In this document: positions 27,007-35,928 of the stretch, piece after piece
How positions within the stretch are numbered: position 1 is the stretch's first letter
How the letters are laid out: every line of letters starts with the position of its first letter
Assembly (NCBI RefSeq): GCF_002163855.1
Contig: NZ_CP019332.1
Span: 99,213-163,212 of the forward strand
Reading direction: 5' to 3'
DNA: 64,000 nt
From: Winogradskyella sp. PC-19
GTDB taxonomy: Bacteria; Bacteroidota; Bacteroidia; Flavobacteriales; Flavobacteriaceae
Notes under the pieces: model-generated
The model's database searches: none
Told to the model about the DNA's origin: nothing
What the model saw: the letters and a program-made list of their open reading frames with translations, nothing else
Translations under genes and position numbers: made by a program

Positions 27007-30000
27007 ATGTCAAGCATAAAATCACGTACATTAAATAAAACAATATTTCTTTTTTTAATAGGCTTATCTTTTGGGTTTTCGAGTTTTTCCCAAAATATAA
27101 CAGGTACCACTAATCCATCTTTAAACAGTTCAGAGACCTATTTATTCAACGATGGTAATCTATGGCCTTACTTTAATTGGCAGGTTGTAGGCGGTACAGT
27201 GACATCCTCAGGACTTCAGTCAGGCACTACATACTATGCTGTTGTCAACTGGACAACTTTAGGAGCTGGTTCAATAACAGCAAGACGTAAGGGTATTGTG
27301 TTAGGAACACTCAGTGTTACAGTAGCCAATGGCGGAGGTGCACCAGTATGCGCAGATACTAATTTAAGTAATAATGAGAATTATGTACATACCTTAGCAC
27401 CTCGAATAGCAACAACCAATACAAGTGGCTTATCTAATGATCAAAAGATAGAATCGGTAACTTACTTTGATGGATTAGGCAGAGCAAAACAATCGATAGG
27501 GATACGCGCAGGTGCAGGATGTGAAGATATTATTACTCATGTAGCTTATGACCAATATGGTAGAGCAGAAAAAGAGTACCTACCATTTGCACAAGGTAAT
27601 AATGGCGGAGCACAACACAGCAATGCATTAAGTGCCACCAATACGTTTTATAACACTACAAAATATGAGAATACACCAAACCCATTCTCAGAAAAGGAGT
27701 TTGAGGCATCACCATTAAACCGAGTATTTAAGCAAGCAGCACCTGGTCAAGATTGGGCGATGGGTAGTAGTCATGAGATAGAACTCGATTACCAAACAAA
27801 TGGTATTGATGAAGTGAGACGCTATAAAGTTAGTACATCTTTACATGTTTACAATAGAGCTAAAACATATAATCCATCTTTAATTTCAGACGGTTATTAT
27901 AACCCAAGTGAGCTTTATAAATCTATTACAAGAGATGAGAATCATACAGTTGGTGACAATTATAATCATACTACAGAAGAATTTAAAGATGCCGAAGGAC
28001 GTGTTATTTTAAAACGTACTTACAATAATAATGAGACTCATGACACTTATTATGTCTATGATGATTTTGGAAATCTCACCTATGTGTTACCACCAAAGGT
28101 AGATACTAGTAATGGGGTTTCTTCTTCAGAACTTGACGATTTGAGCTACCAATACGTCTATGATTACAGAAACAGATTGGTAGAAAAGAAAATACCAGGA
28201 AAAGGTTGGGAGTATATTGTGTATAATTTATTAGACCAGCCAATACTTACTCAAGACGCAAACCAAAGAGCGAAAAGTCCTGATGAATGGCTATTTACTA
28301 AGTACGACGCTTTTGGACGTATAGCTTACACTGGACTAGTAAAAAGTAATACAGCGAGGCATGTAATTCAAAACTCTGGTGATAATCCTAATCATATGCA
28401 TTACGAAACCAGACGCACCGAGCATAATGTATTAGGTACATTAATGAATTACACACATGATGCGTTCCCTGTTTCTGGAGTAGTTGCGATATACACAATT
28501 AATTACTACGACGACTATGCTTTTGACAAAGATGGTGGTAACTCAGAAACGGCATACGGTGTTACGCCAATCACTAGTGTTACAAACTTAGCAACTGGCA
28601 GTAAAGTTAGAGTACTAGGCACAAGTGATTGGATAACTTCTGTGACGTATTACGATGATAAGGCACGACCAATTTACGTCTACTCCAAAAACAATTATTT
28701 AGATACCACAGACAAAATAAAGAGTGACCTTACATTTGATGGCACAGTGACTGAAACCACAACCTCACATGCAAGACAAGGCTTTAGTACAATCACCACA
28801 GTAGATAGCTTTACCTATGACCATATGAATCGTCTCATTGACCAACAGCAAACCATTAATGGTTCTGCAGCAGAAGTAATTGTTGAGAACACCTATGATG
28901 AGCTTGGACAATTAGAAAGCAAAGGTGTTGGAGGTACCACAGCACAAACGCGTTTACAAACTGTAGATTACAAATACAATATCAGAGGTTGGCTTAAAGA
29001 GATTAACGATGTGGCTAATATGGGTAACGATCTCTTTAGTTTTAAGTTGGGCTATAACGAAGGTGCAAACCCACTATTCAATGGTAACATTTCTCAAACG
29101 CAATGGCGTTCAAACAATACAGATAACACATTAAAAGGTTACACATACCAATACGATGCGCTTAACAGAATTATCAATGCTACAGACAATACAGGGAAGT
29201 TTAATCTCGACTTGGTGAGTTATGACAAAAATGGAAACATTGACCAACTGATACGAAAAGGAGCTGTAGTTAACCAACCTGTTTTATCTAACAATAGCCA
29301 TTTTAATACAATGGATAACCTTATTTATACCTATAGCGGAAATAAATTGACTAAGGTTTTAGATAACGGTAATGACAACTATGGGTTTATAGATAGTGCA
29401 GTTAATGACCAAGACTATTGGTACGATTCTAATGGTAATATGACAAAGGATGATAACAAGGGTATTACAAATATTACATACAACCATCTTAACTTACCAA
29501 CCAGCGTTTCGATAAACGGTAATGGTAATAACGGAACAATTACGTACATTTACGATGCAACTGGTGTAAAACAAACAAAGACGGTGAGTAACGGAGCTAC
29601 GACATACTATTCAGGTAACTATATCTATGAGAATAGTACGCTTAAGTTTTTCTCACATCCAGAAGGATACATTGAGCCTAATGGAAGTAATTTTGACTAT
29701 GTATACCAGTATAAAGATCATTTAGGAAACATAAGATTGGCTTATTCTGACAGTGACAATAACGGATCTGTTAACAGCTCTGAAATTATAGAAGAAAACA
29801 ACTACTATCCTTTTGGACTTGAACACAAAGGATACAATAATGTCGTGAATGGTAGAGAACACAACTACAAATACAACGGAAAAGAACATCAACAAGAATT
29901 AGGTTTAAATTGGTACGATTATCAAGCTCGAAATTATGACCCAGCTTTAGGACGTTGGCACGTTATTGACCCATTAGCTGATGAATTTTACGATTGGTCA

Positions 30001-30711
30001 CCATATACTTATGCTTTTAATGACCCTATTAGGTTTGTTGACCCTGATGGAATGGCACCTGATGACATAGTTTTAAGAGGTAAAAATAATTCAAGTGTCA
30101 CAATAAAAACAGATTTGATAAATGTTGATGTCAATGTTGGTGGTATTGTAGGAGATTTAGGAGGTAATTATTCTTTTGAAGGTGATGATATTTTAGTTGC
30201 AGGATTAGATATTGTAGGTATTGCTGACCCAACTGGTGTTGCAGATATAGCTTCTGCCAGTATTGAAGCTAAAAACGGAAATTGGGGCGGAGCTATTTTA
30301 AGTGGTTTAGGTGTTATACCATATGTTGGAGATATAGGAAAAGTTGGTAAAATTGGTAAACACGTTAAAACAATTAATAAAGCTATTGATGGTGCTAAAG
30401 CTGTAAATGGTAATTCCAAAGCGAGTAAAAAAGCACAACACGTATATGAAATAGTAAATAATACCACAAAAAATGTAGAGAAAGTAGGTATAAGCGGTGG
30501 AAAAATATCTAAAGCAGGTAACTCATATCGAGCAACAAGTCAAGTAAATAAACTCAATAAGGCAGGCGGTAATTATTCTTCACGTATTGTAGAAAAAATA
30601 TCTGCTGGTAAAGGAGCAAGACAAAAGGCTTTAAATGCAGAAAAAAGAGTTACTAATGCTAACAAAAAGACTTTAAATCCATTAATACATAAAAGACCAA
30701 AAGCAAACTAA
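27007..30711 (+). CDS. DUF6443 Rhs polymorphic toxin with GIY-YIG/URI-like C-terminus
   Basis: 1234 aa. Signal peptide (LFLIGLSFGFSSFSQ), an Ig-like part, then the DUF6443 region (SVTYFDGLGRAKQSIGIRAG), many YD repeats (YDQYGRAEKEY, YDDFGNLTYVLPP) and the Rhs core (YNGKEHQQELGLNWYDYQAR; NDPIRFVDPDG near 1007-1017). After the core comes a Gly-rich pre-toxin segment and, from about 1144, QHVYEIVNNTTKNVEKVGIS ... SYRATSQ ... ARQKALNAEKR, resembling the GIY-YIG/URI nuclease fold (Y/VGIS, Arg, Glu). This suggests a DNA-cutting toxin. Core assignment firm, toxin fold inferred. Confidence 0.9.
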   Translation: MSSIKSRTLNKTIFLFLIGLSFGFSSFSQNITGTTNPSLNSSETYLFNDGNLWPYFNWQVVGGTVTSSGLQSGTTYYAVVNWTTLGAGSITARRKGIVLGTLSVTVANGGGAPVCADTNLSNNENYVHTLAPRIATTNTSGLSNDQKIESVTYFDGLGRAKQSIGIRAGAGCEDIITHVAYDQYGRAEKEYLPFAQGNNGGAQHSNALSATNTFYNTTKYENTPNPFSEKEFEASPLNRVFKQAAPGQDWAMGSSHEIELDYQTNGIDEVRRYKVSTSLHVYNRAKTYNPSLISDGYYNPSELYKSITRDENHTVGDNYNHTTEEFKDAEGRVILKRTYNNNETHDTYYVYDDFGNLTYVLPPKVDTSNGVSSSELDDLSYQYVYDYRNRLVEKKIPGKGWEYIVYNLLDQPILTQDANQRAKSPDEWLFTKYDAFGRIAYTGLVKSNTARHVIQNSGDNPNHMHYETRRTEHNVLGTLMNYTHDAFPVSGVVAIYTINYYDDYAFDKDGGNSETAYGVTPITSVTNLATGSKVRVLGTSDWITSVTYYDDKARPIYVYSKNNYLDTTDKIKSDLTFDGTVTETTTSHARQGFSTITTVDSFTYDHMNRLIDQQQTINGSAAEVIVENTYDELGQLESKGVGGTTAQTRLQTVDYKYNIRGWLKEINDVANMGNDLFSFKLGYNEGANPLFNGNISQTQWRSNNTDNTLKGYTYQYDALNRIINATDNTGKFNLDLVSYDKNGNIDQLIRKGAVVNQPVLSNNSHFNTMDNLIYTYSGNKLTKVLDNGNDNYGFIDSAVNDQDYWYDSNGNMTKDDNKGITNITYNHLNLPTSVSINGNGNNGTITYIYDATGVKQTKTVSNGATTYYSGNYIYENSTLKFFSHPEGYIEPNGSNFDYVYQYKDHLGNIRLAYSDSDNNGSVNSSEIIEENNYYPFGLEHKGYNNVVNGREHNYKYNGKEHQQELGLNWYDYQARNYDPALGRWHVIDPLADEFYDWSPYTYAFNDPIRFVDPDGMAPDDIVLRGKNNSSVTIKTDLINVDVNVGGIVGDLGGNYSFEGDDILVAGLDIVGIADPTGVADIASASIEAKNGNWGGAILSGLGVIPYVGDIGKVGKIGKHVKTINKAIDGAKAVNGNSKASKKAQHVYEIVNNTTKNVEKVGISGGKISKAGNSYRATSQVNKLNKAGGNYSSRIVEKISAGKGARQKALNAEKRVTNANKKTLNPLIHKRPKAN

Positions 30712-30713
30712 TT

Positions 30714-31451
30714 ATGAATTTGAATTATATATCATTGGGTTTAGATTACAACACTTACATTGGTGTTGATAATGAGCTTCGTTATGATTTTCAACAACAT
30801 ATAGATTTTATTAACGATTATTTTTCAAAAGCAATTAGAAAAGATAAGTTTAAAACTGATGGCACATTCAATATGATTAACGTTGCTTTATCGGAGTTTG
30901 AGTTAAAAACATCATCTATTGTGCCTTCTAACGTATTGCAAGTACATTTAGATTTTGATAAGTCGAAATATAAAAAGGCAAAAAAAACAAACGACTGTAG
31001 TTATTATTTAGAATTACTTGAAAAAGGTTTTAAAAAAGCTCACAAGTTTAAATCCATACCGTTAGATAATCTTTTGAATTTGATAGAGGAATTTAAAAAA
31101 GGAGATTGTTTAAATAAATGGGTTCACAAGAAAAAACGTTTTAAAGGAGATGATTTAGAAATTATACTAACTTGTGAATTAACTACTAACTGTTTTCAAT
31201 TGTGGTTAACTGCAAATAAAATAAGCACTAAAGAAGAGCTGATAAATGGAGTTATAATGAGAACAGAAACAGGAACTTCAATTCACGAAGGAATGTTTAA
31301 AAACATTATAATTGATAAAGATATTATAATAACTGACAAGAGTGATAGCCCAAGAGTAATAGTAAATAAACAGGCTGTATTTAAAAGGGAGTTATTATTT
31401 GAAATAAACGGTGATTCTGAAATAAAAGAAATATTATCGTATGAATTATAA
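30714..31451 (+). CDS. Candidate immunity protein
   Basis: 245 aa, cytoplasmic by sequence, no signal peptide or membrane helix. Starts 2 bp after the Rhs toxin stop, the standard place for an immunity gene. Contains LQVHLDFDKSKYKKAKK, a Lys-rich middle (HKKKRFKGDDLEIILTCEL) and SIHEGMFKNIII near the end. No family recognised. A strong terminator follows. Role inferred from position. Confidence 0.75.
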   Translation: MNLNYISLGLDYNTYIGVDNELRYDFQQHIDFINDYFSKAIRKDKFKTDGTFNMINVALSEFELKTSSIVPSNVLQVHLDFDKSKYKKAKKTNDCSYYLELLEKGFKKAHKFKSIPLDNLLNLIEEFKKGDCLNKWVHKKKRFKGDDLEIILTCELTTNCFQLWLTANKISTKEELINGVIMRTETGTSIHEGMFKNIIIDKDIIITDKSDSPRVIVNKQAVFKRELLFEINGDSEIKEILSYEL

Positions 31452-31472
31452 GTAACAAGAATTAATGTAAAG

Positions 31473-31497
31473 CCACAACGAAAGTTGTGGTTTTTTT
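31473..31497 (+). terminator. Terminator after the immunity gene
   Basis: CCACAAC-gaaa-GTTGTGG followed by seven T: a 7-bp stem with a GNRA-type tetraloop, 22 bp past the immunity stop. Ends the Rhs transcript before the IS. Confidence 0.9.
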
Positions 31498-31609
31498 ATT
31501 TATAAGCTAAACGAGTTTTAGCATCACGAAGTAAAGCATCAAGATTATAAAGGATAGCTTCTTTATCCTGCTCTGCTACGTCCAAAGCACTTTTAAAATA
31601 ACGTGTCCC
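31496..31609 (-). pseudogene. 3' fragment of a helix-turn-helix regulator gene
   Basis: Minus-strand reading frame RYFKSALDVAEQDKEAILYN then LDALLRDAKTRLAYK and a TAA at 31496-31498; upstream it meets an in-frame stop at the edge of the IS region. The pattern resembles the C-terminal tail of Bacteroidota XRE-type regulators, so this looks like a gene cut off when the IS or flanking DNA arrived. No start or HTH remains. Confidence 0.45.
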
Positions 31610-31632
31610 TTAAATGGGAATAGATATAGAAA

Positions 31633-31654
31633 CACCTGTTGATTCAGGTGTTTT
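31633..31654. terminator. Terminator beyond the transposase gene
   Basis: CACCTG-ttgatt-CAGGTG with T runs on both strands (TTTT on +, TTTC on -), 14 bp past the transposase stop. Short 6-bp stem, plausible bidirectional terminator at the IS edge. Confidence 0.55.
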
Positions 31655-31667
31655 CTGTTTATACTAA

Positions 31668-32933
31668 CTAAGTACATATTTTACAGCTGCTATTTTTATT
31701 CAGCTTAATTCTTAGATCTTTTTGTTCTTTAAAACCCAATTTATATTGGTTAAAATTTGTGATTTTCCCTGAGTACGTTTCTAATGGCGTATTTCCTCCC
31801 AAAGATTTTTGTGGTCTTTTACTGTTATATGTTTCTACAACCTGTACAAAAATATTAGCTAATTGTTTTTTTGAGTTTATGTTTTTTGGGTAAAGAAACT
31901 GGTGCTTCAATATTTTATTTAAAGCTTCTATCATTGAGTTAGAATATAAAACATCGCGCTGCGCAATGATATGTTTGTGAGGAAATACTATATTATTTAA
32001 AAATGAGAATACATTACTATTTATATTTTCTGTACCTGCATCTGTAACCAATTCTAATTTATCTGGTTTGTATCGTTTTGTAGCTTCTCTTAATATATTT
32101 GCTAGTGCTTTTCCAGAATTTGATGTTTCAATTTTATAACCTAGTATATACTTTGAGTAATGATCCATTAGTATATGTATATAGTGTTTTTTACCATCTC
32201 CTGTTTTAAAGATAGTTACATCGGCACACCATTTTTCATTTGGTTGCTTAGTAATAAGTGGATTATAATCATTGCTTTTTTTTCGTTTTGGTTTGTTAGC
32301 AAAACCCAATAACCTGCAATAATTATAAAAAGTACTATCGCAACACTTAAGTGCATTATCTCTAACTGCTTTAATGTATACAGATGCTTTTGACCAAAAC
32401 TGATAATCTTTATGAGTCATATAAGATTTAATCACTTCAACTTCTTTTGGTAGCAATTGATTTGGAAAACGTTTGCTACATCTACTATAATATGAGCTAT
32501 CACATTTATGGATGACTATAGATTTATAATTCTGGTATGTGCTACGAGAAATGCCAAACAGTTTTAATGCACTTTCTATAGGAATGCTCTCCTTTACTTG
32601 TTCTATAGTATTTACAATAATAGCTTTGTTATTTTTTATAGATTTTTTTAATGGTTTTGCATTATCTGTAATGTGATTAAATGCATCGATGAGTCTAAAA
32701 TAATTTTCATTTAACTGTTTTATCCTTGAGGACTGACAGAATCGTTTTATTAAATCTAACTCTTGTTTTAATAGCTCGTTAAGTTCTGAAAACTCGTATT
32801 TATCTTCAGGCTCATGTTTCCACCTCGATATGTTACTACTTGGTAATTGAGAATATTGTTCTCTTGTCAAAATAGATTCTAATATTCCTAAACGTGCTAA
32901 ATGTTTTACAGATGTATCCCATGATTTTCGCAT
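31668..32933 (-). CDS. DDE (rve-type) transposase of an insertion sequence
   Basis: 421 aa in one frame. N-terminal HTH (SVKHLARLGILESILTREQ; SALKLFGISRSTYQNYKSI), then an integrase-core DDE domain: first Asp in KWCADVTIF, second in LVTDAGTEN, Glu in SNSMIEALNKILKHQF, and a C-terminal NSKRPQKSLGGNTPLE typical of IS3/IS481-like elements. Apparently intact. It lies between the immunity gene and the second machine half-operon. Terminal inverted repeats could not be fixed, so the exact IS ends are left open. Confidence 0.88.
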   Translation of the reverse strand: MRKSWDTSVKHLARLGILESILTREQYSQLPSSNISRWKHEPEDKYEFSELNELLKQELDLIKRFCQSSRIKQLNENYFRLIDAFNHITDNAKPLKKSIKNNKAIIVNTIEQVKESIPIESALKLFGISRSTYQNYKSIVIHKCDSSYYSRCSKRFPNQLLPKEVEVIKSYMTHKDYQFWSKASVYIKAVRDNALKCCDSTFYNYCRLLGFANKPKRKKSNDYNPLITKQPNEKWCADVTIFKTGDGKKHYIHILMDHYSKYILGYKIETSNSGKALANILREATKRYKPDKLELVTDAGTENINSNVFSFLNNIVFPHKHIIAQRDVLYSNSMIEALNKILKHQFLYPKNINSKKQLANIFVQVVETYNSKRPQKSLGGNTPLETYSGKITNFNQYKLGFKEQKDLRIKLNKNSSCKICT

Positions 32934-32995
32934 TGTATTTATTTTTTAAAATGAGCCAACCAATAAAAAATAGATACTTGTAATATCACAAGGTA

Positions 32996-33042
32996 TTTCC
33001 CTTTGTCTTGCAAGGGAAACATCGTATCAAAACAAAGGGAAA
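32996..33042 (+). promoter_or_regulatory. Leader hairpins before the second secretion half-operon
   Basis: TTTCCCTTTG (32996-33005) pairs with CAAAGGGAAA (33033-33042), while CCCTT (32999-33003) can pair instead with AAGGG near 33012. Two alternative stems 58-100 bp upstream of the lipoprotein start could act as an attenuator, or be the outer end of the IS. Undecided. Confidence 0.35.
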
Positions 33043-33099
33043 ACCACAATACATGACGATTGAAATGTATTAAATTTCTTCTTTAAAAGATAAATACAA

Positions 33100-33459
33100 A
33101 TGAGAATACGTTTTCTTTTTCTTTGCTCACTTTTAGTATTAGTGTCTTGTGAAGAAATTATTGAGGTAGAGGATATTTCCCAAGCACAAATAGATATTTT
33201 GGCACCAACAAATGATGCTGTTTTAAACACGACTCAATTAAGATTTTCGTGGCAAGACTTAGAGTTTTCAGAATACTACAGATTACAAGTAGCGACACCT
33301 AATTTTTTAGAAGCTATACAAATTGTAGAAGATACTTTAATCTCTACTACTGAGTTTAATAAAATCTTACAAGTAGGAGATTATCAGTGGCGTATTAAGG
33401 CTATTAATTCAGCTTATCAAACACAATATCAAACCCAATCTTTCAGCATTGAAGAATAA
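33100..33459 (+). CDS. FN3-like lipoprotein of the secretion cluster
   Basis: 119 aa. Lipobox LVLVSC gives lipidated Cys17. The rest is one fibronectin-III-like domain (TNDAVLNTTQLRFSWQDLEF; YYRLQVATP; YQWRIKAINSAYQ). First gene of the plus-strand half-operon, overlapping the PilP-like gene by 11 bp. By position it could be the pilotin-like partner of the secretin, though it does not resemble known pilotins. Confidence 0.75.
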   Translation: MRIRFLFLCSLLVLVSCEEIIEVEDISQAQIDILAPTNDAVLNTTQLRFSWQDLEFSEYYRLQVATPNFLEAIQIVEDTLISTTEFNKILQVGDYQWRIKAINSAYQTQYQTQSFSIEE

Positions 33460-33910
33460 GAAAAAGACATATGGACTTTTAGTATTGGTTATCGCAGTTT
33501 GGGGCTACATTGGGTATTATGTGATGACATCATTAGACCCTTCATTACCTGATTATACAGAATCTAAAATAGCATTTAAGGATGATTTTGTTTTTAATAA
33601 TTCCTTTGAGAAATTCTCAATTCAAAGAGTAAATAGAGACCCTTTTTTAGGTACGGTAGAGACTCCTATATCTCAAAAAACAAATACACCAAAAATAAAA
33701 AAGCAAATGTCTTGGAAACCTATTAGTTATTTAGGTATGATAGCTAATGACACTAATAAGGATAAAGTGTTTATCCTGTCAATAGCTAATCAACAAGTAT
33801 TACTAAAACAAGGACATACTCATGATAGTGTAAAAGTTATTAGAGGAAATGCTAAGAATATTACACTGAGGTACAAAGACAATACCAAAAGTTTTAAACT
33901 AAAGACATGA
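33449..33910 (+). CDS. PilP/GspC-like linker protein
   Basis: 153 aa from a TTG start that overlaps the previous gene; no better in-frame start. One membrane helix (residues 7-27), a flexible linker, then NRDPFLG and a beta domain (WKPISYLGMIANDTNKDKVF; VLLKQGHTHDSVKVIRGN) as in PilP/GspC, which bridge the inner platform to the secretin N0 domain. Overlaps the GspK-like gene by 4 bp. Confidence 0.8.
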   Translation: MKNKKKTYGLLVLVIAVWGYIGYYVMTSLDPSLPDYTESKIAFKDDFVFNNSFEKFSIQRVNRDPFLGTVETPISQKTNTPKIKKQMSWKPISYLGMIANDTNKDKVFILSIANQQVLLKQGHTHDSVKVIRGNAKNITLRYKDNTKSFKLKT

Positions 33911-35160
33911 TAAGTCCAAAAAAGCTAAACGCTGGTTCTCTGCAATTGGTAACCTTTGTGATTGTTGTTATAGCATTGTTGTTAGGATGCTTTATTCTTT
34001 TGGTGCATACTCAGAAACAGTATAGAGTCAAAACCTATCTACTAAAAGACACTATACAAAATACTGACAAGGGAATTTTATATGTTTTAGAGCATAACAA
34101 TATTAACCAAGATAGTTTAGAGATTGTTACAGATGAGAATTTAAGTCTAAAGTTAAAAACAGAACTTTGGGGTACTTACCAGAAAGTAGGTGTTGTATCT
34201 AAGCTTAAAAATTTTAAATACAAAAAAACCGCACTTATCGGCGCAAAGCAAGAAATTGATAATACTGTATTGTATCTAAAAGATAATAACAAGCCTTTAG
34301 TGCTTGTTGGAAACACCAGAATTAAAGGAAATAGTTCTTTACCAGAGCAAGGCGCAAAATCTGGAAATATTTCTGGTATCTCTTTTAATGGAAATCGATT
34401 TATAGAAGGTAAAGTAGATATTAGTAAGCAGTTTCCTAAACTTAGTTTTCAGACACGTAGTTATATTCAGAATATTCAGTCAATATACGATTCTGATAAA
34501 AGTTTAGAGAACTTCAAAATCAAACTTGGAAGCTCAGTTTCAAACTCTTTTGAGAATGAAACCTTGGTTAGTGTAAGTTCTGATGCCATTTACCTCGAAG
34601 ATATTTCTCTAATTGGTAATCTCGTTATTCAGTCCTATTCGAAAATTGTAGTAAGTAATACGGCTAAGCTTAAAGATGTGATTCTTATTGCACCTAAAAT
34701 TGAAATTGAAGACAATACAACAGGAAGCTTTCAATCTTTTGCAACTGACCATATTTTAGTTGGTAATGGTTGTAAACTCCAATATCCATCGGCATTAGCA
34801 TTGGTAAAACCATTTACAGATACGTTTCAAGAAGAACATAAAATTCTGATAAATACTGGTTCTAAATTACAAGGAAGCATTATTCTATTGGGAAGAAAAG
34901 AAAGAAATAACTACAATCCTCAGATAGTTATAAACCCAGAAGTAACTGTTGAAGGTGAAGTATACTGTGAACAAACTTTGGAATTAAAGGGTAAAGTATA
35001 TGGGTCGGTATTTACAGATAGTTTTATCGCTATTGCTAATGGGTCTTATTATCAAAACCATTTATTAGATGCAGAGATAAATAGCGCTGAGTTAGAAGAT
35101 GAATACATCGGTTTGCCATTAGTTAATACAAAGAAAGGAGTTGCTAAATGGTTGTATTAA
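33907..35160 (+). CDS. GspK/PilX-like large minor pseudopilin
   Basis: 417 aa. Starts MISPKKLNAG then SLQLVTFVIVVIALLLGCF: a class III-like leader with Gly before the cut and no Glu at +5 (Val), which is the GspK condition. The large exported part has a repetitive beta-helix/bactofilin-like stretch at about 215-370 (EDISLIGNLVIQSYSKIVVS; TVEGEVYCEQTLELKGKVYG). As GspK it would cap the tip of the pseudopilus. Overlaps GspI-like by 13 bp. Confidence 0.7.
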   Translation: MISPKKLNAGSLQLVTFVIVVIALLLGCFILLVHTQKQYRVKTYLLKDTIQNTDKGILYVLEHNNINQDSLEIVTDENLSLKLKTELWGTYQKVGVVSKLKNFKYKKTALIGAKQEIDNTVLYLKDNNKPLVLVGNTRIKGNSSLPEQGAKSGNISGISFNGNRFIEGKVDISKQFPKLSFQTRSYIQNIQSIYDSDKSLENFKIKLGSSVSNSFENETLVSVSSDAIYLEDISLIGNLVIQSYSKIVVSNTAKLKDVILIAPKIEIEDNTTGSFQSFATDHILVGNGCKLQYPSALALVKPFTDTFQEEHKILINTGSKLQGSIILLGRKERNNYNPQIVINPEVTVEGEVYCEQTLELKGKVYGSVFTDSFIAIANGSYYQNHLLDAEINSAELEDEYIGLPLVNTKKGVAKWLY

Positions 35161-35474
35161 AAAAAATAAAAGCATCTACTTTGATGGAGACTTTAGTAGC
35201 GACAGTGCTCATTGTTGTAGTTTTTATGATGGCTAGTCTTATTTTAAACAATACGTTTTCTAACCAGATAAAAAACAATAACCATCAGTTGAAAAATTAT
35301 ATCTATGAGTTGGAGTATATGTATGTTTCAGACAAAATAAGTTTACCATATAATTCTGAATACAAAGATTGGTCTATATCTGTTTTTAAAAACATAGAAT
35401 CGTCTGAGGTAATTATTTCTGCAATACAAAATGTAACAAAGAAAGAGCTAAAGCAAGTTATATATGCACATTGA
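35148..35474 (+). CDS. Minor pseudopilin (GspI-like)
   Basis: 108 aa. Basic leader MVVLKKIKA, cut at A|STLMETLVATVLIVVVFM with Glu5 and the METLVA pattern typical of GspI/PilV. Short exported domain. As in the GspG-like protein, Ala replaces Gly at -1. Overlaps both neighbours, showing tight coupling within the minor-pseudopilin set. Confidence 0.85.
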   Translation: MVVLKKIKASTLMETLVATVLIVVVFMMASLILNNTFSNQIKNNNHQLKNYIYELEYMYVSDKISLPYNSEYKDWSISVFKNIESSEVIISAIQNVTKKELKQVIYAH

Positions 35475-35928
35475 TAAAAAAATACCATCAATGACTATTA
35501 ATGAAATGCTAGTGGTTATTATTATATCGACCATAGTCGTTGGTATGGCATTTTCTGTGTTGCGTATGGTTCAGCAACATATGTGGTCCATTGAAAAATA
35601 TATTTCAAAAAATAGAACTATAACAAGCTTAGAGCAATCACTTTGGATTGATTTTAATAGATATAGTTCTATAAACTATAACAGTGAAAAATCTACATTG
35701 TTCTTTAAATCTGAGTTAGATTCAGTTACTTATAGATTTGATACTGAGTTAGTAGTTAAAAACAGAGATACTTTTAGGCTAGCAACAAAAACTAAACACT
35801 TATTTTTTGATGGTAATCGAATAGAATCTGGTAAGATAGATGCACTTAAATTAATCCTAGAAAAAACACCTATTGAAAAATCACTTTTTGTATATAAACG
35901 AAAAGATGCACACCAATTTATGAACTAA
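35464..35928 (+). CDS. Minor pseudopilin (GspJ-like)
   Basis: 154 aa. Leader MHIDKKIPS, cut at S|MTINEMLVVIIISTIVVG with Glu5, Ser at -1. Downstream QQHMWSIEKYISKNRTITSL and SLWIDFNRYSSINYNS recall GspJ/PilW. Completes the likely I-J-K tip complex. Its stop overlaps the gspF start by one base. Confidence 0.82.
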   Translation: MHIDKKIPSMTINEMLVVIIISTIVVGMAFSVLRMVQQHMWSIEKYISKNRTITSLEQSLWIDFNRYSSINYNSEKSTLFFKSELDSVTYRFDTELVVKNRDTFRLATKTKHLFFDGNRIESGKIDALKLILEKTPIEKSLFVYKRKDAHQFMN

